From a virus: a stretch of DNA of 39,619 nt. Both the position numbers and the translations under genes were made by a program. The stretch's first letter is position 1, and each line of letters starts with the position of its first letter. The notes beneath the pieces are model-generated. The model ran no database searches. It was not told where the DNA came from and was given only the letters and a program-made list of their open reading frames with translations. This document shows, piece by piece, positions 22,197 through 29,720 of the stretch. The stretch is taken from IMG/VR virus record IMGVR_UViG_3300037076_000112, positions 1-39,619 of that record; one strand, 5' to 3'.

Positions 22197-23683
22197 GCCA
22201 CCCCGTCGCCCTTCATCGCTGCGATTTCACTCTCCAGCCAGCCCATGAGGCCCATCGAGCCCCCGCCCATCACGAGGTAGTTCACGAGCTGCGTGAAGGC
22301 GTCCACCTGGTCGTCGTGGGCCGCCTTCGGGAAGCTGTAGAGCTCCTCGAGGAAGGCGTCGACCCAGGGCGCGCCCATGGGCAGGAAGATCCGGCGCGCC
22401 TCCCAGGTGGGGATGATCACCCAGGCCCTGGAGACCTTGTCCGTGTCGACCTTCACGGCCACGACGGGAAGGCTCGTCTCCTGGCGCAGCTCCTGGATCA
22501 GCGACTGGCCCGAGGCCTTGTCCTCGATGAGCAGGCCCGAGATGCTCCGAGTCGCTGCCCAGGCCTTGGCCTTCTCCTTCAGGGCCGGGTAGCTCATGCG
22601 GTCGAGGACGTGGTCCAGCAGGTAGATCCCACGCTCTGCCTCGCCACCCAGCAGGCCGCAGCTGGGGTCGTTCTGCTGCTTCTCCTTGAAGGCCGTGTCC
22701 CAGCTCATGACCAGGCGCTTGAACTCCGGCAGCGGCAGCTCGGGGTCGTAGAACTGCACGAAGCCCCGCTTGAAGATCTCGCCTTCCTTGGCGGACGGTC
22801 GCTGCTGGTGCTGGCCGGCATACCCAGAGGAGGCCAGGCGCCTGCGCTCACCCTCGACCACGGCCGCGGGGAACCGGGCGGGGAAGAACAGCTGGCCGTC
22901 CTCGGTGCGCGGGTCGATCCAGCCCAAGCTGGTGGGAGGCAAGCCGGGATCGGCGTCGGTGGCCAGCTCGTGCTCCTGGCGGATGACCAGGTGATCCCAG
23001 ACCTCAGGCTCGCGGTCCATGACGTGGCCCGTGAGGTCCTCCTCGTGCAGACGCTGCTGGATGATGCACCGGCTGCCGCTGCTCATGTCCGAGAGGCGGT
23101 TCGCCGCGCCCTGGTCCCACCAGGTGATGATCTGGTCACGGGCGGCTTTGCTGAAGCTCTCGGCGGCGTCGTTGGGGTCATCCACGAAGATCGCGTCCCC
23201 GCGGTCGCCAGAGATCCGCGCGCCGGCCGAGACCGCCATGCGGAAACCCGTTGCGGTGTTCTTGTAGTGCCCCTTCGCGTTCTGGTCCTTGGTGAAGGTC
23301 CACCGCGGCGCGAAGGTGATCCGGTACCAACCCGAGTCCAGGATGTCGCGGCACTTCAGGGAGTCGCGGATCGCCACCCCCTCGTTGCCAGACGCGAAGA
23401 TGCCCCGCCAGCTGGGGCGGTGCAGCCACATCCAGGCAGGGGCGCAGACGCTCACGATCGTGGACTTCATGCTGCCGGGCGGCACGTTGATGATCAGGTT
23501 CTGCTTGCCCAGGCGGCCTTCCAGCAGGGCCTGCACGTGGTTGCAGATCACGTCCAGGTGCCAGTTCCAGACCAGGGGCGTGCTGGGCTCAATGATCGGC
23601 CACGCCTGCTTTACGAACTCAGCCAGGCTGCGCCGCGCCTGTTCAGCTCGCACCTCCTGGAGGCTCGGCAGGGCCAGTTTCAC
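22193..23683 (-). CDS. terL: Terminase large subunit
   Basis: A 496-residue protein, normal for the family. The ATPase part has Walker A VPPGSMKST (67-75) and Walker B DAIFVDDP (163-170). The nuclease part has SWDTAF (Asp329), LLIEDKASG (Glu387/Asp388) and HDDQVDAF (Asp457, Asp458, Asp461), the metal-binding acids of the RNase H fold. It cuts concatemers and pumps DNA through the portal. It overlaps the small subunit gene by four bases. Pac or cos usage cannot be told from the protein alone, though the circular assembly is compatible with either. Confidence 0.95.
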   Translation of the reverse strand: MKLALPSLQEVRAEQARRSLAEFVKQAWPIIEPSTPLVWNWHLDVICNHVQALLEGRLGKQNLIINVPPGSMKSTIVSVCAPAWMWLHRPSWRGIFASGNEGVAIRDSLKCRDILDSGWYRITFAPRWTFTKDQNAKGHYKNTATGFRMAVSAGARISGDRGDAIFVDDPNDAAESFSKAARDQIITWWDQGAANRLSDMSSGSRCIIQQRLHEEDLTGHVMDREPEVWDHLVIRQEHELATDADPGLPPTSLGWIDPRTEDGQLFFPARFPAAVVEGERRRLASSGYAGQHQQRPSAKEGEIFKRGFVQFYDPELPLPEFKRLVMSWDTAFKEKQQNDPSCGLLGGEAERGIYLLDHVLDRMSYPALKEKAKAWAATRSISGLLIEDKASGQSLIQELRQETSLPVVAVKVDTDKVSRAWVIIPTWEARRIFLPMGAPWVDAFLEELYSFPKAAHDDQVDAFTQLVNYLVMGGGSMGLMGWLESEIAAMKGDGVA

Positions 23684-24261
23684 GCCTGACCCCCACTCAG
23701 GATCTTGGCCAGGAAGGTCAGCTCGGCTTCGGACAGGCTCTTCACGTCCACGGTGGCCACAGGGATCGGGCCACCACCAGGGCCGCCGAGGGTGAAGGGG
23801 ATCGGCTCGTCCAGGCCCAGCATCTTGGCGCGCCGCTGCTGGCAGTCCAGCACCAGGGCCAGGAAGCGGGGATCGCCGTTCAGGGTCTCGGTCTTCAGGG
23901 ACACGGAGCCGCCATCTGCGCCGCCCGTCTTCGTGGTGCGGATCTGCTTCCGGCCGATCCCCCGCCGCCAGGCCTCCCAGGCCTCCCGCTCCAGCTCGTC
24001 GAGCTTGGCCAGCTCGTCGGCTTTGGCCTGGGTGATGTCCCGCAGCGCGTTGTTCTTCCAGATTGCCGCCAGGTGCACCAGGTCGCCCTGGATCGTGGCC
24101 ACCTGCCAGGGCTTCCCAGAGTCAGGGTTCACGCACTTGTCCTTCGCCAGGGCCGCCACGATCTTGCGGATGCTCAGGCCCTGGACCTTGTAGCTGGCCA
24201 CCCGGGCCCTGCGGTCGTCGACCAGTGCTTCCCGGCTGGCTGCGGTGTTGTTCAGGCGCAT
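23680..24261 (-). CDS. terS: Terminase small subunit
   Basis: A 193-residue protein starting MRLNNTAASREALVDDRR. The N-terminal SYKVQGLSIRKIVAALAKDK is a helix-turn-helix for DNA recognition. The middle (ADELAKLDELEREAWEAWRR) is helical for oligomerisation. The C-terminus (SLSEAELTFLAKILSG) probably contacts the large subunit. The start is at 24261, inside the last ten bases of the RusA gene. Longer frames upstream are RusA shadows. It finds the packaging site and regulates the large subunit. Confidence 0.87.
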   Translation of the reverse strand: MRLNNTAASREALVDDRRARVASYKVQGLSIRKIVAALAKDKCVNPDSGKPWQVATIQGDLVHLAAIWKNNALRDITQAKADELAKLDELEREAWEAWRRGIGRKQIRTTKTGGADGGSVSLKTETLNGDPRFLALVLDCQQRRAKMLGLDEPIPFTLGGPGGGPIPVATVDVKSLSEAELTFLAKILSGGQA

Positions 24262-24635
24262 GCGCTCACCTCGACAGCCAGGTCCTCGATCGTGATGGTC
24301 ATGCCGGTGGGCCCCTTGCGGGTGACCTTCTGCGTGAAGACCAGCTCGGCATGGCGGGGCCGGTCGTCGATCAGCAGGCCGCGCAGCTTGATGAAGTCGA
24401 CCAGGCCTTTGCAGCCGCCAGCCAGGTTGTCCTGGTCGAGGGCATTGCGCCCATGCCGGCAGATGGTGAGCCGCCGCTTGCCGGTCGCCTTCGGGATCGA
24501 GGGGATCCGGTTCAGGGCCGAGACGACCTCCCACTCGAGGACGGTCTCGGCGCGCTTGATGGCCGCCCAGTGCATGCGCCGAGTTTCATTCAGCGAGGGG
24601 GTGACGGACGGGATGGTGAGGGTCCAAGAGGTCAT
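24252..24635 (-). CDS. rusA: RusA-type Holliday junction resolvase
   Basis: A 127-residue protein. DQDNLAGGCKGLVD followed by GLLIDDRPRHAEL is the RusA hallmark: the acidic residues bind metal and cut four-way junctions. Residues 1-50 contain SLNETRRMHWAAIKRAET, also usual for the family. It lies just before the terminase genes, where phages need resolved DNA for packaging. Length (about 120-130) is normal. Confidence 0.9.
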   Translation of the reverse strand: MTSWTLTIPSVTPSLNETRRMHWAAIKRAETVLEWEVVSALNRIPSIPKATGKRRLTICRHGRNALDQDNLAGGCKGLVDFIKLRGLLIDDRPRHAELVFTQKVTRKGPTGMTITIEDLAVEVSACA

Positions 24636-24835
24636 TTCGCCTCCTGACGCTTCGCCCAGGCGATCAGGTTACGTTTGGTCGTCGCCTTGCCTGCCTCGGT
24701 CTTCCGGTAGGCCCGCTTCGAAGCGTTCCGACATTCACGGCATTCTCGGGCTCCCGTCCCCGGTTTGAACCGGGTGTTCGCCTCGGTCATCGGGTGACCC
24801 TTGGAGCAGGTCTTAACTCCTGGGAGCGGGGTCAT
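24632..24835 (-). CDS. Small cysteine- and lysine-rich protein
   Basis: A 67-residue protein. TCSKGHPM and CRECRNASKRAYRK make a likely zinc-binding pair, followed by a very basic C-terminus. It looks like small nucleic-acid-binding zinc proteins found beside HNH and resolvase genes. It is the first gene after the iteron-like array and the only one in the block with a free upstream region (117 bases). GGGAG stands upstream of the ATG. Confidence 0.66.
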   Translation of the reverse strand: MTPLPGVKTCSKGHPMTEANTRFKPGTGARECRECRNASKRAYRKTEAGKATTKRNLIAWAKRQEAK

Positions 24836-24849
24836 CGGACACTCCCCTG

Positions 24850-25056
24850 CGTTAGCTCGTTACCTACCCTCCACCTAAAGGTGGAGAGGTAACGGGGTAA
24901 CGCGATGCGCCCGTTACCTGCTGCGTTACCTAGATAACGGGTTGTAAGTTGCTTATTCTTCATCATTTGAGTTGCCTCCGTTACCTAGTGTTACCTGGAG
25001 CTTTTCGAGACCTAACGCGGTCAATTCCGGGCGACTTGCGTTACCTAGGTAACGCA
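24850..25056. repeat. GTTACCT palindromic array, candidate replication origin
   Basis: At least eight copies of CGTTACCT or its complement lie here. Forward copies are at 24858, 24912, 24924, 24979, 24990 (as TGTTACCT, from 24989) and 25039; reverse copies at 24887, 24896, 24932 (one mismatch) and 25047. They form palindromes: CGTTACCTAGGTAACG at 25039-25054, extending to 20 bases (25037-25056); CGTTACCT/AGATAACG at 24924-24939; and a long hairpin at 24858-24894 with inner stem CTCCACCT/AGGTGGAG. The right half lies in the last codons of the helicase gene. Iteron-like arrays at the edge of replication genes are typical of phage origins. Confidence 0.72.
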
Positions 25057-26176
25057 GTGCTTTAAGTTTAGAAATAGCCTGCCTTAAGTTGTTCGCCGCC
25101 TTGATCGGGACCAATTCCGGCCAGTACTTCTGCTCCATGGCTCGGCGGTCGATGTCTGGTAAAAAACGGGCGTCATAGATGTCCTTGAGAATCGACATCT
25201 GCTTGGAGAAAGCCGCGACCGCCTTCGACCCTCTGAACCGGGCGAGGAGCTCGACTGAATCGGGACTTGCCGACCATCGCCCCCGGTCGTCCTGGACGAT
25301 CACGCACCAATCGGGTCGGGATCCGTTGTTCGTTTTCGTCACCCCGAAGACCAGGATTTGGCCCCTCGACGCCATGTCGACGTCCATGCCTGCGCCGGCA
25401 GCCTCGTCCTCAGAGATCCGCGCGAACTGCATGGCGCACCGGAAATTGCCCACGATGGACCCAGAACCGCGAATCCATTCGGTCGACATGCGGTCGGCCA
25501 GGGTGGGCTTATCCTTCGCGTTCTTGGCGCCGTCCTGCCCCTTCCCGACGTGGTGCAGCATGATGGGCGAGAACCCCGACTCGGCGATCCGCGCGCAGGC
25601 GTTCAGGACCGGCCGCAGCCCCTGGACAGTGTTCTCGTCCCCATCGGAGACCCGGGCTAGGGTGTCTATCACCATGATCCCGGGCGTCACCTGGTGGGCC
25701 TCGTAGACACCGATTAGCGTCTCAATGTTGGGCATCAGGTCAGGCAGAAAACTGGTGGCCCCGCTGGATTTCCAGTTGATGAATGGCGCGCTGAAGTTCG
25801 TCCGGAAGTTCTTGGCGTCGGCGTCGGACCAGTCATCGGCGAACTTGTAGAGGTCGATGATGTTGAGCACCCGGGCGTGGAACTGGTTCTTGGGATCCTC
25901 GAGCCCGAAGAACACCGCAGCCCTCGGCCCGGAGGCCGGGAAGTTCAGGAATGGCTTCCCGGTGGCCACCGCGATGCAGAGCTGCAGGAACAGGAACGAC
26001 TTTCCCAGGCCCGGCTGCGAGGCCATCACGGCCGGAATTCCCTGGGGGATCAGGCCGGGCACCACCCACTTCTGCTCGGGTGGCACGTTGTCCAGGAACT
26101 CCCTGCCGAAGTAAACGGACAGGGCTGGAATCTCGACGAGCTTGTCCGGGTCCACTTCAAAGGCGAGGTGTCCCAT
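24953..26176 (-). CDS. RepA-like helicase / AAA_25 ATPase
   Basis: A protein of about 407 residues. PAVMASQPGLGKSFLF holds the Walker A (around 50-62), and TPGIMVIDTLARVSDG (about 165-178) the Walker B followed by the Thr/Arg pattern of RecA-fold hexameric helicases such as RepA of RSF1010. MLHHVGKGQDG is the conserved H-motif region. The ATG at 26176 shares one base with the primase stop; a GTG one codon earlier is possible. It should unwind DNA at the phage origin and act with the prim-pol upstream. The last 35 codons contain GTTACCT repeats, read as VTLGN-type peptides. Confidence 0.85.
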   Translation of the reverse strand: MGHLAFEVDPDKLVEIPALSVYFGREFLDNVPPEQKWVVPGLIPQGIPAVMASQPGLGKSFLFLQLCIAVATGKPFLNFPASGPRAAVFFGLEDPKNQFHARVLNIIDLYKFADDWSDADAKNFRTNFSAPFINWKSSGATSFLPDLMPNIETLIGVYEAHQVTPGIMVIDTLARVSDGDENTVQGLRPVLNACARIAESGFSPIMLHHVGKGQDGAKNAKDKPTLADRMSTEWIRGSGSIVGNFRCAMQFARISEDEAAGAGMDVDMASRGQILVFGVTKTNNGSRPDWCVIVQDDRGRWSASPDSVELLARFRGSKAVAAFSKQMSILKDIYDARFLPDIDRRAMEQKYWPELVPIKAANNLRQAISKLKALRYLGNASRPELTALGLEKLQVTLGNGGNSNDEE

Positions 26177-27048
26177 CACGCCTGCCCGTAGATCAGAAGG
26201 CCACCCACAGAGCGGGAGCGGGCCAGCATCGAGCCAAAGGACCCAGTGCCATACGCCCGGGCGTGGGTGATCTTCGCGGCCAGCTCCTGGTCACTCCAGG
26301 CCGGCTGGCACCGGGCATTCCACTCCCGCATGATGTCCAGCGCCTGGTCGTCGCTCAGGTTGAACCCACGAACCAGCCTGCAGGCCTGGACGTAGGTGTG
26401 ATTGTCACCACCCGCGCCTGTGATGGCTCCCGGGACGTTGTTCATGTAGCGCACGGCCAACTCGTAGGCATCTTTCTCGGCAGGGCCACCAAAGTGCAGC
26501 ACCGGCCGGACGAAGCTGGTGAGCGTGGCCTTCACCGCCTCGGGGAACCAGGATTCTTCGTAGAGCGGCAGCTCTGGCGGGGGAGTGATATTCGACTCGG
26601 AGGTCAGGCAGTAGACGTGGCCACTCGGATGGGTCGAACCGGGTCCAATGACCAGGCCGCCGTCCCCGCGGAGATCCACGGGGGGGATGTCCAGCACCCG
26701 GCAAGCGTTGGGGACTTTGGTTCCGGAATGGCGGTAGTAGTAGTGCCGCCCCTTCCGGGTCTGGACCACCATGGGCGTCTTCGTGCAGGTTTCCTCGATG
26801 AACTCACAGGCCTGGAGGCTATCGCCGTCCACGACCACGATGCCGGAGACGGCGCCCGTGATGATGGCCAGGTTGTGCTCGCCCTGAAGGAACCACTCCT
26901 CCACCTGCTCACGGGGGATGCGCTGGTCCTGGTACTGCTTCCAGGGCACAGCGGGGTGCTTGCCCTTCAGTGGGACGAGGACGACCTGGAACCCGTGGTC
27001 ATGGAAATCCAGCGCCCAGTCTCGAGAGGTGTAGGCCGGGATCGTCAT
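26176..27048 (-). CDS. Primase-polymerase (prim-pol, N-terminal type)
   Basis: A 290-residue protein. VVVDGD (residues 71-76) gives the DxD metal-binding motif, TRKGRHYYY (98-106) the conserved His, and VDLRGDGGLVIGPGSTHPSG the third motif of bifunctional DNA primase/polymerase (PF09250) proteins. The C-terminal 100 residues are a helical linker domain (RAVRYMNNV..., QALDIMREW) as in prim-pol-helicase pairs. The gene overlaps the next by one base, so the pair forms a split version of the usual primase-helicase. Confidence 0.9.
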   Translation of the reverse strand: MTIPAYTSRDWALDFHDHGFQVVLVPLKGKHPAVPWKQYQDQRIPREQVEEWFLQGEHNLAIITGAVSGIVVVDGDSLQACEFIEETCTKTPMVVQTRKGRHYYYRHSGTKVPNACRVLDIPPVDLRGDGGLVIGPGSTHPSGHVYCLTSESNITPPPELPLYEESWFPEAVKATLTSFVRPVLHFGGPAEKDAYELAVRYMNNVPGAITGAGGDNHTYVQACRLVRGFNLSDDQALDIMREWNARCQPAWSDQELAAKITHARAYGTGSFGSMLARSRSVGGLLIYGQA

Positions 27049-27608
27049 CGGCCACCCAAGATTTCGAGCAGGTGGAAGCAGCAGATGTCCCAGGCGCCAG
27101 AGGTGAAGATGAACTCGTCAGGCAGGTCGGGCAGCTCATGGATGCCACTGAAGTCCAGCACCAAAAAAGGGCCAGCCTCACGAGGAGGATATTTCGCGTG
27201 GTAGGCATCCATCTCTGGTGTCGGGCGCCCATGTCCCACGAGTTTTGTGAGCCTAGGCCTCATGTAACGGATGGAAAACCACTCGTAGCTCTGCCCAGGC
27301 TTGGGAATGAACGACTCGCACTCCCGTTCAAGGCGCAGCAGGGCCGGTTCTACCGCGCACAACGACGCGAAACGAGCGTTAAAAATCTTGGTTCGCTTCG
27401 CATAGTTGCAGGGCTGGCAGAGGAACTGGAGGTTCTCCAGGTCGTTGGAGCCGCCGATCACCACCGGCACGCAGTGGTCGATGTGGAGGCCCTCCTCGGC
27501 CCTGCAGTTCACGCACCTGTAGCCGTCGCGCTTGGTGAGGGCCTCGCGGAACCACTCACGGTCAGAGCGGATCTCGCATCGCTGTTGGAATGCAGCCGCG
27601 GCGCTCAT
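27045..27608 (-). CDS. HNH endonuclease in the replication block
   Basis: A 187-residue protein. RCVNCRAEEG (Cys32, Cys35), LHIDHCVPVVIGG (His45), NLENLQ-type Asn and FLCQPCNYAKR (Cys64, Cys67) make a complete zinc-stabilised HNH centre. The rest (residues 80-187) has no clear domain. It lies between a small gene and the prim-pol with overlaps on both sides. It could be a homing enzyme or a packaging-type HNH; the distance from the terminase argues for the former. Confidence 0.83.
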   Translation of the reverse strand: MSAAAAFQQRCEIRSDREWFREALTKRDGYRCVNCRAEEGLHIDHCVPVVIGGSNDLENLQFLCQPCNYAKRTKIFNARFASLCAVEPALLRLERECESFIPKPGQSYEWFSIRYMRPRLTKLVGHGRPTPEMDAYHAKYPPREAGPFLVLDFSGIHELPDLPDEFIFTSGAWDICCFHLLEILGGR

Positions 27609-27742
27609 GCGCCCACCACCATTTCAGCCAGCAGCACCTGCAGCTCGACCACCAGGCCCTGGGCCCTGGTCAGGTCACCGGCGTGGGTCGCGTACTTGAT
27701 CTCGTCCAGCAGGTTGTCGACCTTGATCGTGGCCGCACTCAT
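27605..27742 (-). CDS. Very small helical protein
   Basis: A 45-residue protein, MSAATIKVDNLLDEI and on to LLAEMVVGA, almost wholly amphipathic helix. The longer frame upstream is out of the coding register and is a shadow of the next gene. It starts in a 4-base overlap with the previous stop and ends in one with the HNH start. No function can be assigned. Confidence 0.6.
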   Translation of the reverse strand: MSAATIKVDNLLDEIKYATHAGDLTRAQGLVVELQVLLAEMVVGA

Positions 27743-27912
27743 TTCCGCACCAGCGGCCACGCGGACACCATCCGACACGAGGGGCAGAAGAACTTCCCGT
27801 CGGGCATCTTGGCGGCCAGGACGTGAGTGCATGCCTGCTGCGCCCAGGTGGGCGCGGGGGGCTCGAACAGGGCTTCGAGAAAGCCAGGGAGGGCCGTGCG
27901 GTCGCCGCTCAT
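27739..27912 (-). CDS. Small zinc-finger-like protein
   Basis: A 57-residue protein starting MSGDRTALPGFLEAL. The C-terminus has FFCPSCRMVSAW, half of a zinc finger, with His in ACTHVLA as a possible partner. The start at 27912 overlaps the stop of the upstream gene (ATGA). It belongs to the run of tiny early genes. Confidence 0.6.
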   Translation of the reverse strand: MSGDRTALPGFLEALFEPPAPTWAQQACTHVLAAKMPDGKFFCPSCRMVSAWPLVRK

Positions 27913-28109
27913 GGCCGGAACCACAGGCACACGGCCGCGATGAGGCAGGCCAGGCCAATGACACCGCCGGCAACGCGCCAGCCGATGTCGGTCACGGGGT
28001 TGCAGACCTCGCACGGCAGCCAGTCCATGCGGGGAGGAAAGCCGGGGAAGTGGACCGGGCCCCAGACGAAGCTGCGGCCTTTGCAATTGCGGCAGTAGCG
28101 TTCGCTCAT
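27909..28109 (-). CDS. Small membrane protein with zinc ribbon
   Basis: A 66-residue protein. RYCRNCKGRSF and LPCEVCN form a CxxC...CxxC ribbon at residues 5-36, and VAGGVIGLACLIAAVCLWF (about 46-64) is a single membrane helix near the C-terminus. It would sit in the inner membrane with the ribbon in the cytoplasm or periplasm. ATGA overlaps at both ends. Function unknown. Confidence 0.68.
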   Translation of the reverse strand: MSERYCRNCKGRSFVWGPVHFPGFPPRMDWLPCEVCNPVTDIGWRVAGGVIGLACLIAAVCLWFRP

Positions 28110-28270
28110 GACAGCACCTCCGCTGCAGCGGCCGGCTCGACCTCGGGAATCTTCATACCCTTGGCGATGAGCTGGCGAAGCGCGGCGATGTGCTCGCGCT
28201 CGACCTTCAGGAGCGCCTCATAGCGGCACTCGGTGATCTGCTGGAGCTGGGCGGCGAAGGCGGGGTTCAT
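28106..28270 (-). CDS. Small helical protein
   Basis: A 54-residue protein, MNPAFAAQLQQITECRYEAL with a helical, charged body (KVEREHIAALRQLIAKG) and an Ala/Glu tail. The long Arg/Pro-rich extension upstream is rejected as a shadow of the CII-like gene. ATGA overlaps link it to the genes on both sides. No known family. Confidence 0.6.
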   Translation of the reverse strand: MNPAFAAQLQQITECRYEALLKVEREHIAALRQLIAKGMKIPEVEPAAAAEVLS

Positions 28271-28755
28271 TGGCCACCCCCTTCGACGTCGGCAATCAGC
28301 GTTTCCACGAGGGTCCGCAGCTTCCGGAGGCCCGGCAGATCCTCCTTCTGGTTCAGGTGCTTGTCGAGGTCTTGGAGCAGTTGCTGGACCACCTTGCCGG
28401 ACTGGCTGGCCAGCAGCCCGATCACCACCACCACGTCCTGGTGCTGGTGGGGCGCATGCTCGCCATGGTGGTAGACGCCACCGCACAGCCGCGCCAGCTC
28501 TTCCATGTAGCCCGGGCCCGCAGATCGGGTCAGGTGTGGCACCTTGTGGGCCGGGAGGTCGTCGGGATACTGGTCCCCAAGGTAGCGCGTGAGCTGCGCC
28601 TCGGAGGTCCGGAGGTCGTAGGCGATGGCCTTCTGAGCCTGCCCGCAGAGGTTGGGGTCGGTCTCGGTGCGGAGACGCGCTTTCAGCTTGAGCTTAAGTG
28701 GATCAATAGATCGGGATTGGTCTTGATTGGCGGGGCTGCCCACACTGCTGTGCAT
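28267..28755 (-). CDS. CII-like regulatory protein (CP76 type)
   Basis: A 162-residue protein. CGQAQKAIAYDLRTSEAQLT and RYLGDQYPDDLPAHKVPHLT followed by RLCGGVYHHGEH follow the layout of the Phage_CP76 CII family: a helix-turn-helix, a short hinge and a conserved Gly-Gly turn. The C-terminal part is a coiled coil (LLQDLDKHLNQKED) for oligomers. It is the second regulatory gene in the leftward early transcript after the Cro-like gene. It may activate lysogeny promoters as CII does. Confidence 0.72.
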   Translation of the reverse strand: MHSSVGSPANQDQSRSIDPLKLKLKARLRTETDPNLCGQAQKAIAYDLRTSEAQLTRYLGDQYPDDLPAHKVPHLTRSAGPGYMEELARLCGGVYHHGEHAPHQHQDVVVVIGLLASQSGKVVQQLLQDLDKHLNQKEDLPGLRKLRTLVETLIADVEGGGQ

Positions 28756-28809
28756 GGAGGATCCTTGGTGGATGAAGGAAGCAGGGGAAAGGGAACGCCC
28801 GGGCCAGCG

Positions 28810-29013
28810 CTAACTGGTCCGGGCGCAGTGAACCGCAGCGCTGAGGGCAGTCAGCACGTCGGGGTAGGACGGGGGGTTGTCTTTGTGATTTTCATGACGA
28901 TGGAGGAATTGCGCGTCGCTGGCCCGCTGGCCCTGCGTCCCTGGTTGGAGCGCCGGATGCGCTACTTGAAGCGCGGGCCGGGGACCGTGGTGGAGTTCGG
29001 GCCATGAGTTCAT
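28810..29013 (-). CDS. Doubtful small protein between cro and the CII-like gene
   Basis: A 67-residue frame whose ATG overlaps the Cro stop (TGATG-type junction). The C-terminal part (DNPPSYPDVLTALSAAVHC) looks coding and has G/C at most third positions. The N-terminal half does not: there a plus-strand frame at 28894-29007 (MTMEELRVAG, ending in GPGTVVEFGP) shows the better codon signal, about 32 of 36 third positions G or C against about 26 of 39, but it has no ribosome site. Which strand is translated cannot be decided here. Confidence 0.38.
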   Translation of the reverse strand: MNSWPELHHGPRPALQVAHPALQPGTQGQRASDAQFLHRHENHKDNPPSYPDVLTALSAAVHCARTS

Positions 29014-29249
29014 GCGGCGATACGATCAGGACGGGGGGGCACTTGCCCGGGCAACCAGAGATCCGGGCGGATTTCCCAGGCCGCAAACTCCCCATTGCTC
29101 GCGTGGTGGATGGCGGCCGCAAGAGGGGCCCCGCACTCGGCAGGCTTCGTCATGTCCTCCCGGGGCTTAATGGCGCGGTAAACAGTCCCGGGGTGGCAGC
29201 CAATGATGGTCGCCAGGGTTTCACTTCGCTCAAGAAGGGTCTCGCTCAT
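29010..29249 (-). CDS. Cro-like repressor (YdaS / P22 Cro type)
   Basis: A 79-residue protein. TLATIIGCHPGTVYRAIKP is the helix-turn-helix, and AIHHASNGEFAAWEIRPDLW is the conserved C-terminal tag of YdaS/Cro proteins (the 'SNG...LRPD.W' block). The start at ATG 29249 has AAGGGC just upstream; the longer frame is a shadow of the intergenic region. It is divergent from the repressor candidate at 29346 across a region with operator-like repeats, and is first in the leftward early operon. Confidence 0.85.
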   Translation of the reverse strand: MSETLLERSETLATIIGCHPGTVYRAIKPREDMTKPAECGAPLAAAIHHASNGEFAAWEIRPDLWLPGQVPPRPDRIAA

Positions 29250-29345
29250 GCCCTTAAAACTAACACTTTTCGTAAGTCGCGCAAGCGAAACACTGACGAA
29301 ATTCGTATGTTTGCGGAAAATCAGATACTTACGCAAAATGTAGGG
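29250..29345. promoter_or_regulatory. Divergent early control region with operator repeats
   Basis: This AT-richer gap separates cro from the repressor candidate. ACACTTTTCGTAAGT (29263-29277) and the inverted ACTTACGCAAAATGT (29327-29341) match in 13 of 15 positions after inversion, and ACGAAATTCGT (29296-29306) is a central palindrome. Together they resemble three operators over divergent promoters. The promoter hexamers are not clear: a weak plus-strand pair is CTGACG, 17 bases, GAAAAT. I do not assign exact sites. Confidence 0.68.
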
Positions 29346-29711
29346 ATGAGAACTTGGAACCGAGACCTCTTTGTTCGACTCGTAAAAGAGAAGAGGGACG
29401 CAGGGGTTTCCGACGAGGAGATCGCCAAGGCTCTCGGTGACATTTCCACTGCGACGCTGCAGGGCTACCTGGACCAAAGGGGGCGTGCGGTCTCCAAGAA
29501 GCTGCTGGAGTTCGCGCCTGCCTACCTCGGGGTGGAATTGGAAGACCTATGGCTGGACGACGCCAGCGAGGACCAGGTGGAGCTGCGCCGGGCCCGGGCC
29601 ATGGTTCGGGAAACCCTCGGGAAGGATCGAGCTGCAGACTTCACGGATGAGGCGGCACTGAAGTGGTACCGGATGGCCAAGAACCTGATTGCCGCCCACG
29701 CCAGCGACTAG
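29346..29711 (+). CDS. Repressor candidate, partner of ImmA
   Basis: A 121-residue protein starting MRTWNRDLFVRLVKE. AGVSDEEIAKALGDISTATL is a helix-turn-helix-like segment near residues 19-39, followed by a helical dimer-type region (VELEDLWLDDASEDQVEL). It lacks the LexA/CI S24 peptidase domain. It is divergent from cro and followed by a metalloprotease ten bases on, which suggests an ImmR-like repressor removed by cleavage. The start is uncertain: an ATG farther upstream would place part of the operator region inside the gene. Confidence 0.7.
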   Translation: MRTWNRDLFVRLVKEKRDAGVSDEEIAKALGDISTATLQGYLDQRGRAVSKKLLEFAPAYLGVELEDLWLDDASEDQVELRRARAMVRETLGKDRAADFTDEAALKWYRMAKNLIAAHASD

Positions 29712-29720
29712 GATCATGGG

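Noticed and set aside
24869-24886. CTCCACCT-AA-AGGTGGAG as a terminator
   Set aside because: No U-run follows on either strand, and it is nested in the GTTACCT palindromes, so an origin or operator role is preferred.
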